NCBI GenBank assembly: GCA_041687495.1
Contig: JAWLBR010000038.1
Coordinates: 1-27,275 of the forward strand
Source of the DNA: JAWLBR01 sp041687495
GTDB lineage: Bacteria; Bacillota; Limnochordia; DTU087; JAAYGB01
Length of the DNA: 27,275 nucleotides
Reading direction: 5' to 3'
Under the pieces are notes generated by a model. That model ran no database searches and had not been told where the DNA came from. It was given only the letters and a program-made list of their open reading frames with translations. A program made the translations under genes and the position numbers. This document shows positions 23,033 to 27,275 of this stretch, piece by piece (positions within the stretch are counted from its first letter, which is position 1; each line of letters opens with the position of its first letter).

Positions 23033-23983
23033 TTGTCAATCGAACACAACAGAAAACTCAAGATTTTTGCTGGAAACTCTAACCCGGAGCTGGCGAGGGA
23101 CATTGCCAGGTTCTTGGGGACCAGCGTCGGCGACAGTGAGGTTACTCGATTCAAGGACGGAGAGATCAATGTCCGAATCGGTGAGACTGTCCGGGGAGCC
23201 AACGTCTTTATCGTGCAATCTACCAGCCACCCAACCGATACCAACCTTATGGAACTCTTGATTATGATTGACGCGATGCGGCGTGCCTCTGCCCGGGAGG
23301 TAGCAGCTGTAATCCCTTACTATGGGTATGCCAGGCAGGACCGGAAAACTCAGCCCCGGGATCCGGTAACAGCTAAGTTGATTGCTAACCTGATTACCAC
23401 CGCCGGTGCCGACAGAGTTTTGACCATGGATCTGCATGCCGGTCAAATCCAGGGTTTCTTCGATATTCCCAGCGACAATTTGCGGGCTATGCCGATTTTG
23501 GCTGAGTACTTCGCAGCTAAGAAGTTTGAGAATGTAGTAGTGGTTTCTCCTGATGTGGGCGGAGTTACCCGGGCACGGGAGTTTGCCCACCATTTGAACT
23601 GTGGACTGGCCATTGTGGACAAGCGTCGGCCCGAGCCTAATGTGGCCGAAGTTATGAACATTATTGGTGACATTAAGGGGAAAACTGCCATACTAGTGGA
23701 TGATATTATCGACACTGCTGGCACCATATCTCTCGCCGCGAAGGCGTTAGTTGAGCGGGGAGCGAAAGAAGTGTACGCTTGCTGTTCACATCCGGTTCTC
23801 TCACCTCCGGCTGTTGAGCGTTTGGCGGAATCCCCGTTGAAGGAAGTAGTGGTGACCAACAGTATTCCGCTACCAGAGGAAAAGCGGTTGGAGAAGATCA
23901 AGGTGTTGTCGGTGGCACCTTTGTTTAGCGAAGCTATCCGCCGCATCTTTGAGGAACTGTCAGTGAGTAAACTATTTGACTAA
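23033..23983 (+). CDS. prs: ribose-phosphate pyrophosphokinase
   Basis: 316 residues from TTG 23033, chosen because GGGAA (23019-23023) is 9 bases upstream; GTG 23024 is an alternative that would leave no spacer. Prs makes PRPP from ribose-5-phosphate and ATP, feeding purine, pyrimidine, NAD, His and Trp synthesis. Seen: FAGNSNPELARDIARFLG near the start, the ATP/metal motif PYYGYARQDRK (about 97-107), DLHAGQIQGFFDIP (about 129-142), the flexible loop RRPEPN, and the PRPP-binding VDDIIDTAGT (about 221-230). It runs 97 bases after glmU, with no intervening terminator, so they are probably one operon. Confidence 0.98.
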   Translation: MSIEHNRKLKIFAGNSNPELARDIARFLGTSVGDSEVTRFKDGEINVRIGETVRGANVFIVQSTSHPTDTNLMELLIMIDAMRRASAREVAAVIPYYGYARQDRKTQPRDPVTAKLIANLITTAGADRVLTMDLHAGQIQGFFDIPSDNLRAMPILAEYFAAKKFENVVVVSPDVGGVTRAREFAHHLNCGLAIVDKRRPEPNVAEVMNIIGDIKGKTAILVDDIIDTAGTISLAAKALVERGAKEVYACCSHPVLSPPAVERLAESPLKEVVVTNSIPLPEEKRLEKIKVLSVAPLFSEAIRRIFEELSVSKLFD

Positions 23984-23991
23984 AATTGGGT

Positions 23992-24023
23992 GCTCTGCCT
24001 CAGCAGTTGTGCTGGGGCAGAGC
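23992..24023 (+). terminator. long stem-loop after prs, terminator-like without T-run
   Basis: GCTCTGCCTCAGCA (23992-24005) pairs with TGCTGGGGCAGAGC (24010-24023): 14 bp with one T-G pair, GTTG loop. GTATAGTCAAGC follows rather than a T-run, so it may pause or partly terminate, or protect the prs mRNA 3' end. Confidence 0.55.
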
Positions 24024-24025
24024 GT

Positions 24026-24047
24026 ATAGTCAAGCAAAATTGACTAT
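24026..24047. promoter_or_regulatory. perfect 8-bp inverted repeat over the ctc -35 box (putative operator)
   Basis: ATAGTCAA (24026-24033) and TTGACTAT (24040-24047) are exact inverted copies separated by GCAAAA. The right arm contains the -35 hexamer TTGACT. The symmetry, 22-base span and position suggest a dimeric repressor site. The regulator is not identifiable from the window. Confidence 0.5.
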
Positions 24048-24069
24048 GCCTGTTAAGAAGTGGTATACT
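24040..24069 (+). promoter_or_regulatory. sigma-A type promoter of ctc-pth
   Basis: TTGACT (24040-24045), 18-base spacer, TATACT (24064-24069), with TG one base before the -10 (extended -10). Transcription would start near 24076, 50 bases before the ctc ATG. Bacillus ctc uses the stress factor sigma-B; no sigma-B motif (GTTT..GGGTAT) is visible here. Confidence 0.85.
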
Positions 24070-24125
24070 TTGAGTTACGGTGCAGAGTCGGCTAGAACGT
24101 TTCGAACTGTAAAGGAGGTTCGCTT

Positions 24126-24749
24126 ATGACTGATATGAAATTGGCAGTTGAGCGACGAGAACAGGTAGGAAAAGGTGTGGCCCGAAAACTGCGCCGGACT
24201 GGTAGTATTCCGGGCATTGTCTATGGCCCGGGCAAGGAACCGACACCGGTACATACATCGGAGCGGGATTTTGCCCGAGTCTTCCAGCAGGCGGGTCACA
24301 CCCAACTGATTGATCTTGATGTAGCTGGCGAGACGAAAACTGTCTTGATCAAGGCAGTGGATCGGGATCCGGTAAAGGATGACGTCGTCCACGTGGACTT
24401 CCATGAAGTCCGGATGGATACGGTAATCCACAGTAGTGTACCAATACTGGTAATCGGAGAAGATAGCCGGGAAAGCGATGGCGGAATCCTCAATCAGAGC
24501 CTGAGAGAACTTGACATCAAGTCACTTCCGGCAGCTATTCCGGAGCATATCGAGATTGATGCTGCTAGCCTCAAGGTCGGAGACACAATTCTCGTCTCGG
24601 ATCTCAAACTTCCGGAGGGCGTAGAGACAGAGGTTGATCCAGAAGAGGTAGTTGTCTCCATTGTCTTGCCTGCCGCTGAAGTTGAGGAAGATGAGGCTGG
24701 GGAGACTGTTGAGCCCGCGGTTGTTGGCGAAGAGGAACCGAAGGAGTAA
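24126..24749 (+). CDS. rplY: 50S ribosomal protein bL25 (Ctc/TL5 form)
   Basis: 207 residues, the long Ctc/TL5 form (short L25 of Escherichia is 94). It binds 5S rRNA through its N-terminal beta-barrel domain: ERREQVGKGVARKLRRTGSI then PGIVYG (about 10-36), and VLIKAVDRDPVKDDVVHVDF (about 75-94). The C-terminal domain (about 97-190: VPILVIGEDSRESDGGILNQ, LRELDIKSLPAAIPEHIEID, LKLPEGVET) follows, ending in an acidic tail (EVEEDEAGETVEP...). ATG 24126 has the strong AAAGGAGGT 6 bases upstream. The gene is followed by pth, whose ribosome site lies within the last codons. Confidence 0.97.
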   Translation: MTDMKLAVERREQVGKGVARKLRRTGSIPGIVYGPGKEPTPVHTSERDFARVFQQAGHTQLIDLDVAGETKTVLIKAVDRDPVKDDVVHVDFHEVRMDTVIHSSVPILVIGEDSRESDGGILNQSLRELDIKSLPAAIPEHIEIDAASLKVGDTILVSDLKLPEGVETEVDPEEVVVSIVLPAAEVEEDEAGETVEPAVVGEEEPKE

Positions 24750-24756
24750 CAGCTTG

Positions 24757-25335
24757 ATGAAACTGGTTGTGGGCCTGGGTAATCCCGGGCTCAAATACAC
24801 TGGGACAAGACACAATTTTGGTTTTATGGTGATTGACGAATTAGTCCGGCGGTATGCCGCTAACCTTACCGCCGGGTCTTTTTCCGCGCTCAGCGGGACA
24901 ATTCGCCTCGGGTGCGACAAGGTCATCGTCCTGCAACCGCAGACTTACATGAATTCCAGCGGCAGATCCGTGGCTCCGGCGGCATCTTACTATCGGATCG
25001 AGCCTGAGGACATTTTGGTTGTCTACGACGAGCTGGCACTGCCTCTGGGGCAGATTCGGATAAGAGCCAAGGGCAGTGCTGGAGGACACAATGGGATGAA
25101 ATCCATCATTAGTTCATTGGGAACTGAAGAGTTTCCCAGACTCCGCCTGGGGATTGACCGGCCTGAAGATGCCAGCCGTATTGTTGACTATGTTTTGGCG
25201 AACTTCACCAAGAAGGAAATAGCTACCGTGGAACAGGTAGTTAGCGCAGCAGCCGATGCGGTGGAGACTTGGGTAACACAAGGAACGGTCCAAGCAATGA
25301 GCAAGTATAACGGCTCTGTGATCGATAACGGCTAA
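24757..25335 (+). CDS. pth: peptidyl-tRNA hydrolase
   Basis: 192 residues. Pth frees tRNA from peptidyl-tRNA that drops off the ribosome. Seen: VVGLGNPG (about 4-11) with the conserved Asn, TRHNFGF (about 18-24) with catalytic His, PQTYMNSSG (about 62-70), VYDELALPLG (about 91-100) with the catalytic-site Asp, and GSAGGHNGMKSI (about 108-119). The start ATG 24757 is preceded by AAGGAGT (24741-24747), which overlaps the end of bL25, so the two are co-expressed. The frame is open from 24652 in the other gene, but nothing there looks like Pth. Confidence 0.97.
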   Translation: MKLVVGLGNPGLKYTGTRHNFGFMVIDELVRRYAANLTAGSFSALSGTIRLGCDKVIVLQPQTYMNSSGRSVAPAASYYRIEPEDILVVYDELALPLGQIRIRAKGSAGGHNGMKSIISSLGTEEFPRLRLGIDRPEDASRIVDYVLANFTKKEIATVEQVVSAAADAVETWVTQGTVQAMSKYNGSVIDNG

Positions 25336-25346
25336 GAGGTGTAGCC

Positions 25347-25742
25347 ATGGTACTGTGGGCCTTGAGTTTGGCTGTCGGACTGGGGGCGGCACTTTTGTGC
25401 GCGCCTATCAATCGCTTTTTAGCCAAGTGCTTTCACCGGGCGGTTGTGTGGCTCCTTCCCGTCGTTGAAGAGACAGTGAAGACAGGAGCTGCGGTGCTGC
25501 TGTCGGTCTCAGTTCCTTTGGTGCACCTGGGGTTTGGCATTGCAGAACTGGCCTTTGACGTTCTTACCGGCAAATCCGGGGCGAGCTTTGGGTTAGTGGC
25601 GGCTGCCGCTGTGCATTGGGTCTTCGGGTTGGTGACAGTGGCAATGTTTCAGGCTTTGGACAGTGTGGTCTTGGCGGTGTTAGCCGCAGCGACTATTCAT
25701 GGTTTGTGGAACCTAATTGCATGGCAGGGAAGCAACAACTAG
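25347..25742 (+). CDS. very small PrsW-like membrane protein (putative intramembrane protease)
   Basis: 131 residues from ATG 25347, with GAGGTG just upstream and 11 bases after pth. It is almost wholly hydrophobic, with about four membrane segments (about 2-20, 33-60, 80-102, 105-126). Residues match, in order, the motifs of the PrsW/YdiL-type glutamic intramembrane proteases: E41-E42-x-x-K45 in VVEETVKTG, the FGIAEL segment with E67, H90 in AAAVHWVFG and H118...N122 in ATIHGLWN. PrsW proteins are normally about 200 residues or more and cleave anti-sigma factors such as RsiW, or other membrane substrates. This one may be a minimal form. The usual Bacillus genes between pth and mfd (fin, yabK) are absent. 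The assignment rests on motif order alone. Confidence 0.6.
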   Translation: MVLWALSLAVGLGAALLCAPINRFLAKCFHRAVVWLLPVVEETVKTGAAVLLSVSVPLVHLGFGIAELAFDVLTGKSGASFGLVAAAAVHWVFGLVTVAMFQALDSVVLAVLAAATIHGLWNLIAWQGSNN

Positions 25743-25755
25743 AAACGATGGAGTG

Positions 25756-25785
25756 CAGGGCTTTGGGAGACAAAAGCCCTGTTTT
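25756..25785 (+). terminator. rho-independent terminator before mfd
   Basis: CAGGGCTTT (25756-25764) pairs with AAAGCCCTG (25773-25781), 9 bp, followed by TTTT then G. It ends the ctc-pth-prsW unit; mfd begins 25 bases later, so its transcription must start close by or read through. No promoter is obvious in those bases. Confidence 0.8.
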
Positions 25786-25809
25786 GCCATGTTTCAGGGG
25801 GTTAGAGCA

Positions 25810-27275
25810 GTGTCGTTGTATGGACTAGTAAACCTGATAAAAAGAACAGACGAGTTCTCCAAACTCCTCGGAGGGATTAATCGAGGCTATCAAGAGCAGC
25901 AGGTGGTAGGAACCGCCGGCTCTCACAAGCCTACTCTCATTGCAGGGCTCACCGACCACTTGCGGGAGTCGGGAAAGCACCTGCTCATCATTACCTACTC
26001 ATCGCTGCAGGCAGAGCGTCTTTGGCAGGAGCTATCCAGTCTCAGCGATGGTAGCCAGGTACAGCTCTTCCCTGCCAGTGAAGTATACCCCCACGAAGAG
26101 GTAACCCGTAACCTAGATTTATCTAGAGAGCGGCTGCACGTAATGATGAGTGCCTTGTCCCAGGAGGTTACCGTCACAGTTGCCCCGATTCAAGCGGTGA
26201 TAGAGAAACTTGTGGACCCGCAGCACTACCAAGAGGCGACAATCGCCATCGACATGGAGACGAGAGTGGAGCCAGGCAAACTGGCAGTTGACCTGGTCCA
26301 CGGCGGTTACGAGCGGGTTGATATGGTCGAAGGTCCAGGCCAGTTCAGCATTCGCGGAGGCATCATTGATGTCTACCCATTGGTGTACGATCAGCCGTGC
26401 CGGATTGAGTTGTTTGATGACGAGGTAGACTCCATCCGTTGGTTTGATCCGGGCAACCAACGCTCCCTAGACAAAGTCGAGCAGGTTACGATTCCCCCGG
26501 CAACCGAGCTTTTGGTGACGCCCGAGGCCAAGAAAGCTGGCGCCAAGCAGCTGAAGGGACTTTTGAGGAGACAGATCCAACTGCTGGAGAAGAAGCGACT
26601 GTTGGAAGCGGTGGACTCCCTTTCGGGTCGAATTGGTGAACACATTGAAAAACTGGAGAATGGCGTTTACTTTCCCGGCATCGAGCAGTACAGGCCGTTG
26701 CTTCTGCCGAAGCAAGCACTTCTTCTCGACTACTTTACAAATGCTCTGGTAGTGGTGGATGAGCCCGCTAGGGTGCGGGAACAGCTGCAAGCCGCAGCCC
26801 AGGACTTTGGGGAGCTGACCAGCAACCTCCTGCAGAGGGGCCGGGTGTTGCCGCTAATTAGCGAGAACTACTCCGACTGGCCCGAGGTCTTGGCAGGCTG
26901 TAAGAAGCACCAGATTGTGTATGTATCCACCTTGGCTACCAGAGCGCAGGGGATGAGTCTGCAGCAGACGATTAACAGCTCCAGTAGAGCAGCGGAACCC
27001 TTCCATGGCAAGCCTGAGCTGCTGCAAGAAAGGCTGAAACTCTGGAGAAAAAGCGGATACCAGGTCCTAATGTGTGTATCTAGCGAAGCCAGGGCTGAGC
27101 ACCTAGTGGAGACCGTCAGGGAGATGGATCTGCCGGCAGTTCTAAGCTCGGACGTCGAAAGGGCAGTTAAGCCTGGCAACATAGTAATCACCATCGGCAG
27201 TCTTCAGGCCGGATTTGAGCTGGTGGACACGAAGATGGTTGTGCTCTCGGATACGGAGATATTCGGCAGAAGGGC
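25810..27275 (+). CDS. mfd: transcription-repair coupling factor Mfd, N-terminal part
   Basis: The first 488 codons of a gene of about 1,150 codons; it leaves the window at 27275. Mfd removes RNA polymerase stalled at lesions and recruits UvrA. GTG 25810 is the start, with AGGGGGT (25796-25802) 7 bases upstream. Visible: the UvrB-like domain 1 with a degenerate nucleotide-binding loop (QVVGTAGSHKPTLIAGLTDH), LFPASEVYPHEEV (as in UvrB-like proteins), and GQFSIRGGIIDVYPLVYDQP (about 177-196) followed by CRIELFDDEVDSIRWFDP. The coiled segment (LLRRQIQLLEKKRLLEAVD) and domain 3 follow. The last residues read VVLSDTEIFGRR, where the RNA polymerase interaction domain begins. The helicase part lies outside. 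No frame break was seen. Confidence 0.95.
   Translation, partial: MSLYGLVNLIKRTDEFSKLLGGINRGYQEQQVVGTAGSHKPTLIAGLTDHLRESGKHLLIITYSSLQAERLWQELSSLSDGSQVQLFPASEVYPHEEVTRNLDLSRERLHVMMSALSQEVTVTVAPIQAVIEKLVDPQHYQEATIAIDMETRVEPGKLAVDLVHGGYERVDMVEGPGQFSIRGGIIDVYPLVYDQPCRIELFDDEVDSIRWFDPGNQRSLDKVEQVTIPPATELLVTPEAKKAGAKQLKGLLRRQIQLLEKKRLLEAVDSLSGRIGEHIEKLENGVYFPGIEQYRPLLLPKQALLLDYFTNALVVVDEPARVREQLQAAAQDFGELTSNLLQRGRVLPLISENYSDWPEVLAGCKKHQIVYVSTLATRAQGMSLQQTINSSSRAAEPFHGKPELLQERLKLWRKSGYQVLMCVSSEARAEHLVETVREMDLPAVLSSDVERAVKPGNIVITIGSLQAGFELVDTKMVVLSDTEIFGRR

Noticed and set aside
23036..23593. 185-codon open frame on the minus strand
   Set aside because: Fully inside prs in antisense; prs is unmistakable and the antisense product has no family features.
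1..27275. CRISPR arrays, insertion sequences, prophage or toxin-antitoxin modules
   Set aside because: No repeated spacer units, no transposase or integrase motifs and no antitoxin-toxin pair were seen; all genes fit core or spore functions.

Overview
The window is a contiguous piece of chromosome from an endospore-forming member of the Bacillota (Firmicutes), probably a Clostridia-like or deep-branching anaerobic lineage. Four things support this. Sporulation genes are present (yabG, a SipL-like SPOCS/LysM protein, a DacF-type carboxypeptidase). The Gram-positive marker veg is present. Shine-Dalgarno sites are strong, with many GTG and TTG starts. The gene order matches the well-known Bacillus block yabE-ksgA-yabG-veg-ispE-glmU-prs-ctc-pth-mfd. 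I cannot name a genus. No insertion sequence, prophage, CRISPR array or rRNA is visible, and no stretch above 300 bases lacks a gene.

Layout. Positions 1-206 are the 3' end of a D-alanine--D-alanine ligase, converging on a FemAB-like aminoacyltransferase on the minus strand (the only minus-strand gene). From 1393 everything runs on the plus strand. A replication pair (DnaD-like protein, DnaB-type helicase) and a 65-residue protein end near 3723. A G5/3D cell-wall protein (YabE-like), rsmA/ksgA and a YkuK-like protein follow (3849-6327). The sporulation protease YabG is tightly followed by an amidase without a signal peptide (6559-8326). Veg is driven by two tandem extended -10 promoters (8323-8695). 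Next come a peptidoglycan-binding protein with a GH18-like domain that seems to lack the catalytic acid motif, a three-SPOCS plus LysM protein resembling SipL, and a Myb/SANT-like coiled-coil protein (8835-13303).

The next unit is a secreted D-Ala-D-Ala carboxypeptidase followed by cyanophycinase and cyanophycin synthetase (13501-18252). This couples a cell-wall or sporulation gene to nitrogen-storage polymer turnover. Then come ispE, a GntR/FCD regulator, a MobA-like nucleotidyltransferase, tRNA-Gln(UUG) and a 79-residue protein of unknown function. The final block is glmU, prs, the bL25/ctc gene with a promoter carrying a perfect inverted repeat over its -35 box, pth, a very small PrsW-like membrane protein, and the start of mfd, which runs off the window.

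The common themes are building and remodelling of the wall and spore envelope (ddl, FemX, 3D, YabG, amidase, Veg, dead GH18, SipL, DacF, GlmU), precursor supply (IspE, Prs, GlmU), and translation or repair housekeeping (RsmA, tRNA-Gln, bL25, Pth, Mfd). Nothing is a clear new defence or mobile system. The least explained parts are the GH18 pseudoenzyme, the compact PrsW-like protein, the dacF-cphB-cphA unit, the small unknown proteins and the putative operator at ctc.
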